DNA of 49,231 nt from Rhodobiaceae bacterium UBA4490 (GCA_002389665.1 DGNO01000004.1:66911-116141); one strand, 5' to 3'; positions 35,999 to 45,120 are shown, numbered from the stretch's first letter. Program-made: numbers and translations. Notes: generated by a model from the sequence alone, not told the origin.

Positions 35999-36220
35999 GG
36001 TTTCGAACCGCTCCACTCAACCTATGGTCTAGTGTCGGATACAGAACTTGAGAAAATGTATAAGCGGTCACTTAGATTTGAGGTCCATGCTTAACGGCTG
36101 GTTAAGAATTTACCCCCGTTACAGCGCATCCTCCTGGCACGGAACGTGCTCCTTCCCCGGAAAAGACAAAAGGCTTTTCTCAAAATGGGCCTCAGGCCCG
36201 GGATAGAAGGATGGTGTGAA

Positions 36221-37168
36221 ATGGCTTGGATCACCGACACGGAACAGAAAAACGGCGCTAAATTCGGCACGGACTTGGTTAACATCCCCCACCGCATGGG
36301 CGAGAGCGGCCTCTTCACCGATGAGGCGCTGGCCGAACTGATCGATTCTTATCCGCGCGAATATTACATGCTCACCACCATGACGCCCCAGGGCGAGCGC
36401 CAGGTCTGGCGCAATGGCGATAAGGGCAATCTGAGCGGGGCGGAAGTGCTGCAGGCCATCAAGGAGGGCCAGCTTTGGCTGTGCCTGCGCCGTTTCGACA
36501 TCGTGGCGCCCATGTATCACCAGATGGTGCAGGACGCCTTTGGAGAGCTCGAAGCCTCCAATCCGGGCCTCAAAACCTTCAAACATGAATCGAGCCTGCT
36601 CATTTCCTCCCCCGGCGCGCGGGTTTTTTACCATATGGACATTCCCATGATCGCGCTCTGGCACCTGCGCGGGCGCAAGCGCGTCTGGGTCTATGACGCG
36701 GACAACAAGACGCATCTGCCCGACACCTCCGTCGAAGGCATCGTGCTGCGGGAGACGGAAGAAGAAATCGCCTATGACCCGGAATGGGACAAGGAGGCCG
36801 TCGCCATCGATCTCGAACCGGGACAGGTCGTCTCCTGGCCGCTTAACGCGCCGCACCGGGTGGACAATCTCGACGGGCTGAACGTGTCGATCACGACGGA
36901 ATTTTTCACCCCTGCCGCCCGGCGCAAATACGGCGTTTACTATGCCAACGGCTTTGCCCGCCGGCATCTGGGCTATACGCCGAAATCCGCCGCCTATGAG
37001 GGCCCCATGGCCTATGCCAAAAGCGCGGCCGCGCTCGCCATCAAGAAACTGGGCCTCGCCAAGGCCAGCGAACGGGCGATGATGTGCTCCTTCAAGCTGG
37101 AAAAATCCCGCTTCGGCCAGATTATCGACCTTGCCCCGCAAGAGCGCTGGAACATCCAGCAAGCCTGA
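36221..37168 (+). CDS. JmjC/cupin-like putative Fe(II)/2-oxoglutarate oxygenase
   Basis: A 315-residue soluble protein. The ATG at 36221 was chosen for an AAGGA upstream and a plausible N-terminus; an ATG at 36146 would add 25 residues. The central part shows VFYHMDIPMIALWHLRGRKRVWVYD and later GQVVSWPLNAPHRVDN. His138, Asp140 and His212 are spaced like the two-His one-carboxylate iron site of JmjC and cupin_8-type oxygenases, and the basic RGRKR segment could bind the 2-oxoglutarate carboxylate. I cannot tell the substrate. Downstream, past a terminator, is a CelD-like acetyltransferase, a pairing that suggests surface glycan modification, though this is only inference. Confidence 0.75.
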   Translation: MAWITDTEQKNGAKFGTDLVNIPHRMGESGLFTDEALAELIDSYPREYYMLTTMTPQGERQVWRNGDKGNLSGAEVLQAIKEGQLWLCLRRFDIVAPMYHQMVQDAFGELEASNPGLKTFKHESSLLISSPGARVFYHMDIPMIALWHLRGRKRVWVYDADNKTHLPDTSVEGIVLRETEEEIAYDPEWDKEAVAIDLEPGQVVSWPLNAPHRVDNLDGLNVSITTEFFTPAARRKYGVYYANGFARRHLGYTPKSAAYEGPMAYAKSAAALAIKKLGLAKASERAMMCSFKLEKSRFGQIIDLAPQERWNIQQA

Positions 37169-37175
37169 CCGGATT

Positions 37176-37206
37176 AAGGGCCCGCAGGGGAACCTGCAGG
37201 CCCTTT
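37176..37206 (+). terminator. Terminator between the oxygenase-like and acetyltransferase genes
   Basis: AAGGGCC-C-GCAGG-GGAA-CCTGC-A-GGCCCTT forms a 12-pair stem with one C/A mismatch, followed by T and a CCCC run. It starts 8 bases after the stop. Confidence 0.75.
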
Positions 37207-37304
37207 CCCCTCTTCCGGCGGCTTACCCGGTTTTCTTTGCAAAACCGAAAGGAAAAGCTGCCAGCTTGCTTGAGGTCCGGACCGCAATTCAGGGGACACG
37301 AAGG

Positions 37305-38534
37305 ATGCGCGCGCTCCCATTCGACACAGGCGTAAAAAGCAACGGAACTGTGGCACGGCCCGCAGTGCCGCAAAGCGCGCGCGCCGCCGCCTCTGCCCAT
37401 CTGACACTTTTCACTTCGCTTGAAGAGGCCGAGCCTTTCTGGACGGCCTTCGAGAAAGAGGCCGCCCTCCACGTCTTTCAGACCCATGCCTGGGCAAAGA
37501 CCTTTCAGGAGACGGTGGGCAAGGCCGAGAACCTGCGCCCGCTCATCGTTGCCGTAGAGACAAGCCGCGGCGCACCGCTCATGCTCTTCCCCTTCGCGCT
37601 TGAAGAAAAAGGCGCGCTGACAAAGCTCATCTGGCTGGGGGGCGATACCGCCGATTATCAGGCTCCGCTTCTGGCGCCGGGTTGGCGTGCCGCGCTTGCG
37701 CCCCAAACCTTCACCGCGCTTTGGAAAGAGATCCGCGCCGCCTTGCCCGCGCATGATCTTATCGATCTCGGCAAACAGCCGGCGGACATCCAAGGCACGG
37801 ACAATCCCTTCATGGAGCTCGGCCTCGATCTTCACCCCGCCGGCACGCATATGACGAGGCTCGGGCAAGACTGGGAAAGCTATTACAAATCCAAACGGTC
37901 TTCGAGCACCCGCAAGCGCGACCGCAACCGGCGCAACAATCTGAAACGCCTTGGCGAGCTTTCCTACGAGGTGCCGCAAAGCGCGGGCGAGATCGACACC
38001 TCGCTCGATGCGCTCTTCGAGCAGAAGAATGCCTTCTTCGCCGATTGCGGCATCGCGAGCTTTCTCAAAAAACCGGGCTATACGGATTTCTACCGGCAGA
38101 TGGCGAAGGCCCATGCGGGTAGCGGGCTCATCGACGTCAGTCACTTACGCGTCGGCGAAGAGATCGCCGCTACGAACTGGGGCGCCCGGTTCCGCGGTCA
38201 TTATTATTATGTGCTGGGCGGCTTCACCACGTCGCCGAGCGGCAAATATTCACCGGGCAGTCTCTTTCTTCTCGACCTTCTGGAAAAGGAAACGAAAGCG
38301 GGGAACATCCACACTTTCGACTTTTCCATCGGCGACGAAGCTTACAAAGACGATTGGTGCGAGCTGCATTTCCCGCTTTACGGCTATAAAGCAGCATCGA
38401 GCCTGAAAGGCCTTGTGGCACTTCTGCCGCTGCGCCTTGCCGCCCGCCTCAAGCGCCTCCTGAAGCAATCCCCCCGCGCCTGGGCTCTCGCCCAGAGCGT
38501 CCGCAAGAGGCTCGGTCAGCTGCGCCGGGGCTAA
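37305..38534 (+). CDS. CelD/BcsL-like GNAT-family acetyltransferase
   Basis: A 409-residue cytoplasmic protein. I start at the ATG at 37305, with GGGGA upstream; an earlier start at 37131 overlaps the terminator and the previous gene. The core about 40-345 resembles the Acetyltransf_6 (CelD) family: FQTHAWAKTFQETVG near the start, the basic stretch KRSSSTRKRDRNRRNNLKRL in the middle, then GLIDVSHLRVGEEIAATNWGARFRGHYYYVLGG and FDFSIGDEAYKDDWC. Related proteins are associated with cellulose or exopolysaccharide synthesis clusters, perhaps acylating glycans. The C-terminal tail (LRLAARLKRLLKQ...) is amphipathic and basic and might associate with membrane. The acceptor is unknown. Confidence 0.85.
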   Translation: MRALPFDTGVKSNGTVARPAVPQSARAAASAHLTLFTSLEEAEPFWTAFEKEAALHVFQTHAWAKTFQETVGKAENLRPLIVAVETSRGAPLMLFPFALEEKGALTKLIWLGGDTADYQAPLLAPGWRAALAPQTFTALWKEIRAALPAHDLIDLGKQPADIQGTDNPFMELGLDLHPAGTHMTRLGQDWESYYKSKRSSSTRKRDRNRRNNLKRLGELSYEVPQSAGEIDTSLDALFEQKNAFFADCGIASFLKKPGYTDFYRQMAKAHAGSGLIDVSHLRVGEEIAATNWGARFRGHYYYVLGGFTTSPSGKYSPGSLFLLDLLEKETKAGNIHTFDFSIGDEAYKDDWCELHFPLYGYKAASSLKGLVALLPLRLAARLKRLLKQSPRAWALAQSVRKRLGQLRRG

Positions 38535-38593
38535 AGCCTTCTTTTCGTGTCCATTCGGCCCCCTTCGAACAAGGCCTTTTCATGCCGTGCCTT

Positions 38594-38619
38594 GAATGTT
38601 ATGTAATAACATAACATTC
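38594..38619 (+). promoter_or_regulatory. Putative Zur-box palindrome upstream of the TonB receptor gene
   Basis: GAATGTTATG-TAATAA-CATAACATTC is a perfect 10-base inverted repeat, and a second nested palindrome ATGTTAT-GTA-ATAACAT lies inside it (38596-38612). The ATGTTAT/ATAACAT words match the Zur family motif. It sits 18 bases before the ATG and overlaps or abuts the promoter, suiting a zinc-dependent repressor. Confidence 0.7.
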
Positions 38620-38636
38620 ATAGAGAGGGGACTGTC

Positions 38637-40736
38637 ATGCCACTGCTCATCAGCTTGGCGTGCAAAAACGCACGCCGTTCCACCCTGCTTGCCGGCGCCA
38701 GCCTGCTGGCGCTTAGCGCGCAGGCTATTGCCGCGCCCGCCTTCGCCCAGGACGCGGCGGAAGCTTCTGCCGAAACCACTGCCGCAACCCCGGCCCGGAT
38801 CGCCGCCCGCGATATCGTCGTGACCGCAAGCCCCCTTGCCAAAGCGCCTGAGGACCTTGCCACGCCGGTGGAACGGCTCAGCCGGGACGACATTCTCAGC
38901 GGCAACAACGCCTCGCTCGGCGAGCTTTTGCAGCATGAGCCCGGCATTTCCGCCTCCTCCTTTGCGCGGGGCGCGAGCCGCCCGGTAATCCGTGGGCTCG
39001 ATAATTTCCGGGTGCGCATTCAGGAAAACGGGCTCGGCCTGAATGGCGCCTCCGCCCTTTCCGAAGACCACGGCGTGCCCATCGACCCGCTTTCGGCCGA
39101 GCGCATCGAGGTGATCCGCGGGCCTGCCGTCCTGCGCTATGGCAGCGAAGCGATTGGCGGTGTCGTCAATATTCTCAACAACCGCATCCCCAAAGCCCTG
39201 CCGGAAAAAACCGTGACGGGCGAAGCCTCGGGCCGCCTTTCCTCCGTCGATGACGGTCATCAGGAATCGCTGCTGCTGGATGGCGGGGCCGGCAATATCG
39301 CGGTCCATGCCGACGCCTTCAACCGCAACACGCAGGATTACGACACACCGCAGGGCGAGCAGCGCTTCACCGAAACGGAATCGAACGGCCAGGCCGTCGG
39401 CGCCTCCTACATTGCGGGTTGGGGCTATTTCGGCGCCTCGGTTTCCAAATTCGACAGCGAATACGGCATCCCGGCACCGGAAAATCCGGCAAGCCCCATC
39501 ACCATCGAGATGGAGCAGATCAAATACGCCGCCGAAAGCGAGATCGACAATCTGACCGGTTGGGGCGAGACGCTGCGCCTTTCCGGCAGCTATTCCGATT
39601 ACACCCATGACGAGGTGTCGGGCGGCGCCATCGGCTCGCGCTTCGACAATGAAGAAACCGAACTGCGCGCCGAATTGCTGCATCCCAAAGTCGGCCCCTT
39701 CGAGGGAGCGATCGGGCTGCAATGGTATGACCGCGATCTTTCGGCAGCCGGTGAAGGGGGCGAGCTCATTGCGCCGAGCAATACCCGCCGCACCGCGTTC
39801 TTCATCTTCGAAGAAACGCCGCTCACCTCGAACCTTACGCTCGAGCTGGGCGGGCGCATCGAGGAAACGGAAGTGGACGGTACCGCGCTCGATACCGCGA
39901 CGGACACCGAGTTTGCCGCTTCCCGCGACTTCACGACGCTGAGCGGCTCGGCCGGGCTTGTCGCGAAACTCGATGGCGGCTTTGTCCTGGGCGGCACGGT
40001 GCAGGCTGTGGAGCGGGCGCCCGACGCGCTGGAGCTCTTCTCCAAAGGCCCGCATGAGGCAACCGAAACTTTCGAGATCGGCGATCCCAATCTGGGTGAA
40101 GAACGGGCCTATTCGGCGGAAATCTCTCTGCGGAAAACGGACGGCCCCTTCCGCTTCGAAACCGCCGCCTATTACACCGATTATGACGACTTTATCTTCA
40201 AGCGTCTGACGGGAGAAACCTGCGACGACGATTTCGCAAGCTGTACCCCGCTCGGTGCGGGCAGCGAGCTTGAGCAAGTCGTCTTTTCTCAGGAAGATGC
40301 GCGCTTCACCGGCCTGGAGCTGAGCGCGGAATGGGACGCCTTCACGCTTGGTCACGGTATGCTGGGCTTTGACGGGCAAGCCGATTACGTCCGTGCCAAG
40401 CTCGACACGGGCGGTAACGTGCCCCGCATTCCGCCCATGCGCTATGGCGCGGGGGTCTATTACAAGACCGATGCCATCTTCACGCGCCTCGGTTTCCTGA
40501 GGGCCGAAGAACAGGACGATCTCGGCGCCGGGGAAACGGAAACGGCTGGCTATACGCTTCTCAACGCCGATGCCCGTTACGATCTCGACCTGCCCGGCAG
40601 CGCGCTTCAGCTGAACCTTGCCCTTGAAGGGCGCAACCTTCTCGATGATGACGTGCGCAATCACGTTTCCTTCAAGAAGAACGATGTGCTGCAACCCGGC
40701 CGCGACGTGCGCCTGGTGGCGACACTGAAATTCTAA
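38637..40736 (+). CDS. znuD: TonB-dependent outer-membrane receptor, ZnuD-like (zinc uptake)
   Basis: A 699-residue outer-membrane receptor. GAGAGGGG lies 6 bases before the ATG, and the signal peptide ends AFAQ near residue 38. The plug domain (about 55-170) reads ARDIVVTASPL, VIRGLDNFRVRIQENGLGLNGASALSEDHGVPIDP and RIEVIRGPAVLRYGS, a form typical of the ZnuD group. The barrel follows and ends in a terminal Phe (LVATLKF) for BAM assembly. A Cys pair (CDDDFASC) sits in an extracellular loop. The Zur-like palindrome upstream agrees with zinc import under zinc limitation. TonB-dependent receptors are hard to assign to a ligand, so zinc is a good inference, not shown. Confidence 0.85.
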   Translation: MPLLISLACKNARRSTLLAGASLLALSAQAIAAPAFAQDAAEASAETTAATPARIAARDIVVTASPLAKAPEDLATPVERLSRDDILSGNNASLGELLQHEPGISASSFARGASRPVIRGLDNFRVRIQENGLGLNGASALSEDHGVPIDPLSAERIEVIRGPAVLRYGSEAIGGVVNILNNRIPKALPEKTVTGEASGRLSSVDDGHQESLLLDGGAGNIAVHADAFNRNTQDYDTPQGEQRFTETESNGQAVGASYIAGWGYFGASVSKFDSEYGIPAPENPASPITIEMEQIKYAAESEIDNLTGWGETLRLSGSYSDYTHDEVSGGAIGSRFDNEETELRAELLHPKVGPFEGAIGLQWYDRDLSAAGEGGELIAPSNTRRTAFFIFEETPLTSNLTLELGGRIEETEVDGTALDTATDTEFAASRDFTTLSGSAGLVAKLDGGFVLGGTVQAVERAPDALELFSKGPHEATETFEIGDPNLGEERAYSAEISLRKTDGPFRFETAAYYTDYDDFIFKRLTGETCDDDFASCTPLGAGSELEQVVFSQEDARFTGLELSAEWDAFTLGHGMLGFDGQADYVRAKLDTGGNVPRIPPMRYGAGVYYKTDAIFTRLGFLRAEEQDDLGAGETETAGYTLLNADARYDLDLPGSALQLNLALEGRNLLDDDVRNHVSFKKNDVLQPGRDVRLVATLKF

Positions 40737-40873
40737 GTCTCCCCCGGGGGCTTCCCAGCCCTCCCGGGCCTGGAGCCGGGGGCAGCCTGAGCAACGCTTA
40801 GGCCGCCTCCGGCTCTAGTTTATCCGGCAGATGGTGATATGGTGGCGCGCCGATAATCATCCCCGGGGACAGA
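40737..40873 (+). other. GC-rich spacer with small palindromes
   Basis: The gap contains CCCCCGGGGG and the pair CCCTCCCGGG/CCGGGGGC but no T-run, so it may be a weak transcript end or a REP-like remnant. The promoter of the LPS operon must lie near its right end. Confidence 0.4.
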
Positions 40874-42121
40874 ATGACCGCGCCGACCCAAAAGCAAAGC
40901 TCCGAGGCAGCCGCCTCCTTTTCCGAATTTCTGAAAACCGACCCGGCCGGCGCAGGCTTTGCGCTTCTGGCGTTTCTTTGCCCGTGGCTCGCCTTTCTTT
41001 CCCCGCGCGGCACCGGCGCTCTCATCCCGGTTATGGCCATCCTCATTCTAGGCGCGCATTTCTGGAAAAGCCGCGCGCTTGCCCCTTTGCGCTCCGCAAG
41101 CTGGCTCTTCGTCATTGCCGCCCTTGTCCTCACCGGCGCAAGCAGCCTCTGGGCGCCCAATCCCGATTTTGCGCTTGAGCGGCTTTCCAAGCTGGCGCTT
41201 TTCATTCCCCTCGGCGCCGCCCTAGTGCTGATCGCCTCCCCGGATAAAACGCGCCGCCCCTGGATCGCCAAGGCGCTGACCGCCGGCACACTCGTTGCCC
41301 TTCTTCTGCTTGCTTTTCATGTGGCAACCCGGGGCGGACTTTATGCCATCCTCAACCCGGAAGAAGACGCTGGCAGTAAACTTAATGCTTCAAATAAACC
41401 CGCCACCGTCATGCTGCTTTTGACGGGCGCGGCTTTTCTTGCCTGGCGCGGCCTTGATCAGGCACGCACCGCCTGGCTCTATGTCAGCGTGCTTTTCGTT
41501 ATCTTCGCGCTGTCGCCCAGCCAATCGACGGCGACAGGCGTTCTCGTCTGGCTTGTGACGTACGGCATCGCCACGGCACTGCCGCGCTTTTCGCTCACTC
41601 TGACGTGCCTTGGCGGCGCGCTTTTCATTCTGGCCATGCCGTTTCTTTTCGTTGGCCTGTCCAGTCTCGATGCCAATAGAAGCCTCGATTGGGATGCCGC
41701 GTCGGTCGGCGCGCGCCTCGATATCTGGTACGCGGTGAGCTACAAAATCCTCGGCTCGCCCGTCTACGGCTACGGCGTGGAAGCGGCACGCTTCATTACC
41801 GACTGGTCGACGGACATGGCCTATCTGACCCGCGCGAAATTTCACCACCCCCATAACGGCATTTTGCAGATATGGCTGGAATTCGGGCTGATCGGCGCGG
41901 GCCTTGCCGCAGCCGCCTGGGCGCTGCTGACGAGAAAGATCACCCGCTTCGAGGCCCGCCATCGCCCCGCCATGATCGCAAGCTTCGCCGCCTTCTTCTT
42001 CGTTCTTTGCATCACCTATGGGCTCTGGCAGAGCTGGTGGGTCTGCATCATGGCCGGTGCCGTGGCGCTGACCCGGCTGGTGGCAACAAACGGTGAAGTG
42101 CCAGAAGGAGAGGCGGAATGA
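40874..42121 (+). CDS. O-antigen ligase family protein (Wzy_C)
   Basis: A 415-residue inner-membrane protein with about 10-12 hydrophobic helices. GGGGA precedes the ATG. Between the later helices is a long periplasmic loop (about 255-330) with the family signature HPHNGILQIWLEFGLIG; this class includes WaaL, which joins O-antigen to lipid A-core, and Wzy-type polymerases. In this family an Arg and a His in the loop are needed for catalysis; Arg275 region (GARLDIW) and His316 region (HPHNG) are candidates. The stop overlaps the next start (ATGA), so it is the first gene of a three-gene LPS or exopolysaccharide operon. Confidence 0.88.
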   Translation: MTAPTQKQSSEAAASFSEFLKTDPAGAGFALLAFLCPWLAFLSPRGTGALIPVMAILILGAHFWKSRALAPLRSASWLFVIAALVLTGASSLWAPNPDFALERLSKLALFIPLGAALVLIASPDKTRRPWIAKALTAGTLVALLLLAFHVATRGGLYAILNPEEDAGSKLNASNKPATVMLLLTGAAFLAWRGLDQARTAWLYVSVLFVIFALSPSQSTATGVLVWLVTYGIATALPRFSLTLTCLGGALFILAMPFLFVGLSSLDANRSLDWDAASVGARLDIWYAVSYKILGSPVYGYGVEAARFITDWSTDMAYLTRAKFHHPHNGILQIWLEFGLIGAGLAAAAWALLTRKITRFEARHRPAMIASFAAFFFVLCITYGLWQSWWVCIMAGAVALTRLVATNGEVPEGEAE

Positions 42122-43149
42122 GTGTCCGCTCCCTACAGCTCATGGCCGGCTCACCGGCCGGCGGGGCCGAGACTTTTTATGTCACGCTGGGTGTCGCGCT
42201 TAAAAAGGCAGGCTTCGATGTGCATTTCGGTCTGCGCGCGCATGAAGACCGCGAAGCGGCGCTGAAGGCTGCCGGCGCGCCGCTTCAAACCTTCCCCTTC
42301 GGCAGATGGGATATCGGCACCGCCCTTGGCCTGCGCCGCTATATCCGGGAGATCGAACCCGATGTCGTCATGACCTGGATGAACCGCGCTGCCGAACGCT
42401 GCCCGAACGGCGATTTCGTCAAACTCGCCCGCTTCGGCGGTTATTACGACATGAAATATTACAAGCACCACGATCATGTCATCGGCATCGTGCCGGGCAT
42501 CGTCAAATATCTGAAAGATTGCGGCTGGCCGGAAGACAGGGTGCATTACGTGCCGAACTTCTCCCGCGTCGAGGATATGGCCCCGGCGGACCGCGCCGCG
42601 CTCGGCACACCCGAAGATGCCCCGCTCCTCGTCGCCCTTGGCCGCCTGCATCAGGCCAAGGGCCTCGACGTCCTTCTGCAATCCATGACCGACGTGCCCG
42701 GCGCCTATCTCTGGATTGCCGGGGACGGGCCGCTTGAAGGCGAGCTTAAAGCGCAATGCACCCGGCTCGGGCTCGATACGCGTGTACGCTTTCTCGGCTG
42801 GCGCAACGACCGCACGGCGCTCCTCAATGCCGCCGACATGTGCGTCTTTCCTTCCCGCTACGAGCCGAACGGCACCGTGACCGTGGAAGCCTGGGCCCAC
42901 CGCAAGCCGCTTGTCGCCGCGGCAAGTTCCGGCCCTGCCGAAATGATCAACCATGGCAAGGACGGGATGCTCGTGCCCATCGACGATGCCAAAGGCTTGG
43001 CACAGGCGATCAATCAGGTGCTCACCGACAAGACGCTTGCCGCCGAAATAGTCGGCAACGGCTATGAACGCTTCGAGGCGCAATTCACCGAAAAGGCCGT
43101 AGTGGAAACCTACCGGCACCTTTACGAGCATCTCGTGCGCACACGCTGA
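42118..43149 (+). CDS. Glycosyltransferase family 4 protein
   Basis: A 343-residue cytoplasmic glycosyltransferase with a GT-B fold. The start overlaps the ligase stop and has GGAGAGG upstream. The N-terminal domain begins MSVRSLQLMAGSPAGGAETF, with the Gly-rich loop used in sugar-nucleotide binding. The C-terminal domain holds LVALGRLHQAKGLDVLLQSM, IAGDGPLEGEL, the ExxxxxxE-type region around SRYEPNGTVTVEAWAHRKPLVAA and GLVQ-like tail. The donor is likely a nucleotide sugar, but sugar and linkage are unknown. It probably adds a residue to LPS core or O-chain together with its neighbours. Confidence 0.92.
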   Translation: MSVRSLQLMAGSPAGGAETFYVTLGVALKKAGFDVHFGLRAHEDREAALKAAGAPLQTFPFGRWDIGTALGLRRYIREIEPDVVMTWMNRAAERCPNGDFVKLARFGGYYDMKYYKHHDHVIGIVPGIVKYLKDCGWPEDRVHYVPNFSRVEDMAPADRAALGTPEDAPLLVALGRLHQAKGLDVLLQSMTDVPGAYLWIAGDGPLEGELKAQCTRLGLDTRVRFLGWRNDRTALLNAADMCVFPSRYEPNGTVTVEAWAHRKPLVAAASSGPAEMINHGKDGMLVPIDDAKGLAQAINQVLTDKTLAAEIVGNGYERFEAQFTEKAVVETYRHLYEHLVRTR

Positions 43150-43160
43150 GCGGAAAGACC

Positions 43161-44108
43161 ATGCAGCGCCCCGACGCAAAAAATATCCTGATCATCAAGC
43201 ATGGCGCCTTTGGCGACATCATTCAGGTGGAAGGCGCGGTGCATGATGTGCGGCTGAATTATCTGGATGCCCGCATCACGGTCATGACCTCGCCGCCCTT
43301 CAACAAGATTTTCGCGCGCTGCCCCTGGATCGACGATATTTTTCTCGATACCCGCCCGCCCCGCTGGCGCCTCGATAAAATGTGGGCGCTGCGCCGCCGG
43401 CTGCGCGCGCAGCCTTTCGATTTCGTCGTCGATTTTCAGAACAATGAGCGCACCGCCTTCTACTTCAACCATCTCTTCCCGCCTGTTGCCTGGTCGGGGA
43501 AGGTGAAAGGCGCAAGCCACCGCCGCTCCACAGAGGACCCGAAGCAAATTCAAGGCCTTCCCCGCTTTGCCACGCAATTGCGCGATGCGGGTCTTGAGGT
43601 GCGCCATGCCGCCGCGCCCCACGTCTCCTGGATGGCCGAAGATGTAAGCGCCATACTGGCTGAGGCAGGGGTGCGGCCCGGCTATATCGTCCTCATTCCC
43701 GGCTGCTCGGCCAAGCACCCGCAAAAGCGCTGGCCCTATTATGCCGAGCTTGCCGAAAAGCTGCACGCTGCAGGCCATCAGACCGTCACCGTGCCGGGGC
43801 CGGACGAGCTGGAACTTTGCCGGGCGCTCCCCTCAATCATGCTGACGGGTGAGAATTATCTCGACTGGTTCAAACTTGCAGGTGTCCTGAAGGGCGCCGC
43901 CTTCGTTATCGGCAACGATACCGGTCCTTCGCATCTTGCCGCCCATCTCGGCGCGCGCGGCTTCGGGCTTTTCGGTTCGCATCTCGATGCCGAACGCACC
44001 GGCATCATTACAGACCGTTTCGGCGCGCTGCAGGTGGACAGGCTTGCGGATCTTTCGGCGGAGGAAGTGTTCACGCAGGTGATGCGGAAGTTGGAGCGGG
44101 CGGGCTGA
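43161..44108 (+). CDS. Glycosyltransferase family 9 protein (heptosyltransferase-like)
   Basis: A 315-residue transferase of the ADP-heptose:LPS heptosyltransferase family. GGAAAG precedes the ATG, and the gene follows the GT4 gene by 11 bases in the same operon. Family hallmarks are NILIIKHGAFGDIIQVEGAV at the start, VLIPGCSAKHPQKRWP at the start of the C-terminal domain and VIGNDTGPSHLAAHLG, the donor-binding region, in the C-terminal domain. In E. coli WaaC and WaaF it transfers heptose to inner-core Kdo. The exact sugar is unproven here. Confidence 0.93.
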   Translation: MQRPDAKNILIIKHGAFGDIIQVEGAVHDVRLNYLDARITVMTSPPFNKIFARCPWIDDIFLDTRPPRWRLDKMWALRRRLRAQPFDFVVDFQNNERTAFYFNHLFPPVAWSGKVKGASHRRSTEDPKQIQGLPRFATQLRDAGLEVRHAAAPHVSWMAEDVSAILAEAGVRPGYIVLIPGCSAKHPQKRWPYYAELAEKLHAAGHQTVTVPGPDELELCRALPSIMLTGENYLDWFKLAGVLKGAAFVIGNDTGPSHLAAHLGARGFGLFGSHLDAERTGIITDRFGALQVDRLADLSAEEVFTQVMRKLERAG

Positions 44109-44138
44109 CCTCCTGCACAGCGTAACCACAAGAACAGC

Positions 44139-44167
44139 TGTCACCCCGGCTTTATGCCGGGGTGACA
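44139..44167. repeat. REP-like palindrome after the LPS operon
   Basis: TGTCACCCCGGC-TTTAT-GCCGGGGTGACA is a perfect 12-base stem-loop 31 bases past the last gene of the LPS operon. The form, with a TGTCA edge and no T-run, is like dispersed repeats in this class. It may still aid transcript ending. Confidence 0.65.
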
Positions 44168-44230
44168 ATTGTGCCTGAAGGATAATCGGAATACGGGAGC
44201 GCCTTCAGCGCCGCGCGTAAAGCAGCGCTC

Positions 44231-44644
44231 TTACTCAAATTCCGTATAGGATTTTTCTTCCACGATAGAGGCACCGGTCAGAAGATTGATGTCTTTCTTC
44301 ACCGCGGCGCGTTTATCATTCGTCTTGTAAACCGCGCGGGCGAGTTCTACGAACGTGTCGCCGAAATCCTTGCGCGCTTCACACTCGCGAATGTCGTCCT
44401 CAATCACCCAAAGCGCTTCGTTGATTTTTTTCAGCTCGGCCTCGAGCTTGCGCAGCTCTTCCGTATCATCGAGATTTTCCGAGCGTGCTTTGGAAAGGAC
44501 GTCGAGCTCGTGGCGCACGTTTTTCAGCTTGGCCTCATCGCTCATCCGTTCGGACTTGATGCGCAGGATCGTGATTTTATCGATCAGCTCGCCTGCCCCG
44601 ACCTCGATGAAAATGGGTTTGGCCTCTGAACTGCCTTGCGCCAT
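44231..44644 (-). CDS. DUF6165 family protein
   Basis: A 137-residue cytoplasmic protein. GGGGAG lies 5 bases before the ATG. The core is a coiled-coil hairpin: EVGAGELIDKITILRIKSERM, then ELRKLEAELKKINEALWVIEDDIRECEARKDF, then LARAVYKTNDKRAAVKKDINLLTGASIVEEKSY. This pattern is conserved in alphaproteobacteria, often beside LPS or glycosyltransferase genes as here, but its role is unknown. It is transcribed toward the LPS operon, from a start divergent to the PilZ gene. Confidence 0.8.
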   Translation of the reverse strand: MAQGSSEAKPIFIEVGAGELIDKITILRIKSERMSDEAKLKNVRHELDVLSKARSENLDDTEELRKLEAELKKINEALWVIEDDIRECEARKDFGDTFVELARAVYKTNDKRAAVKKDINLLTGASIVEEKSYTEFE

Positions 44645-44739
44645 GGTAACTCCCCTTCCCGAACATCAACTGTTAGTATGCCCGCCGGTTATAACGGACA
44701 CTGACGGGCTTTTCAGCCCTAAAAGGACACAGCATCCCG

Positions 44740-45120
44740 ATGCCGTCATTTCCCGCCAGATGGTTTGCCCGCACGAAGCAGAAGGCCGAGCGCTCGGTGG
44801 CGATCGTGGAGAACCGGCGCTACCGGCGCACCTCCTTTCCCTGGCTCGAAGTGCAAATTCGCGGTTTCACGGCGACTGCCAAAGATTGGTCGGCGGGCGG
44901 CGTCGCGCTCGAAGCCGAAGGGCTCGACCTGCAGGTTGGCACCATCGTTAAAGGAGAAGCCGGCTGGGCCGCCGGATCGAAACGCACGCCCTTTTATGCC
45001 GATCTCGTGCGGCGCATGCCGGACGGGCGGCTCGCCTTCCGCTGGCTCGATCTCGATCCTGCATTCCTGCGCGAGCTCGATGAGGCAGCCCATGCGGGCG
45101 AGCCTGCGGAGCGGCCCTGA
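44740..45120 (+). CDS. PilZ-domain protein (c-di-GMP effector)
   Basis: A 126-residue protein. The c-di-GMP-binding RxxxR motif is seen as RRYRR (Arg26 and Arg30), and the second motif [DN]xSxxG as DWSAGG (Asp49, Ser51, Gly54). The rest fits the small PilZ barrel (LEVQIRGFTA, ALEAEGLDLQVG, KRTPFYADLVRRMPDGRLAFRWLDL). No other domain is present, so it probably acts by binding a partner. The ribosome site is weak. Its likely ligand source includes the GGDEF enzyme in this window, though many others should exist in the genome. Confidence 0.85.
   Translation: MPSFPARWFARTKQKAERSVAIVENRRYRRTSFPWLEVQIRGFTATAKDWSAGGVALEAEGLDLQVGTIVKGEAGWAAGSKRTPFYADLVRRMPDGRLAFRWLDLDPAFLRELDEAAHAGEPAERP

Noticed and set aside
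38580..40694. A 704-codon minus-strand frame opposite the TonB receptor
   Set aside because: It mirrors the receptor and would run through the Zur-like palindrome. The protein has no family features.
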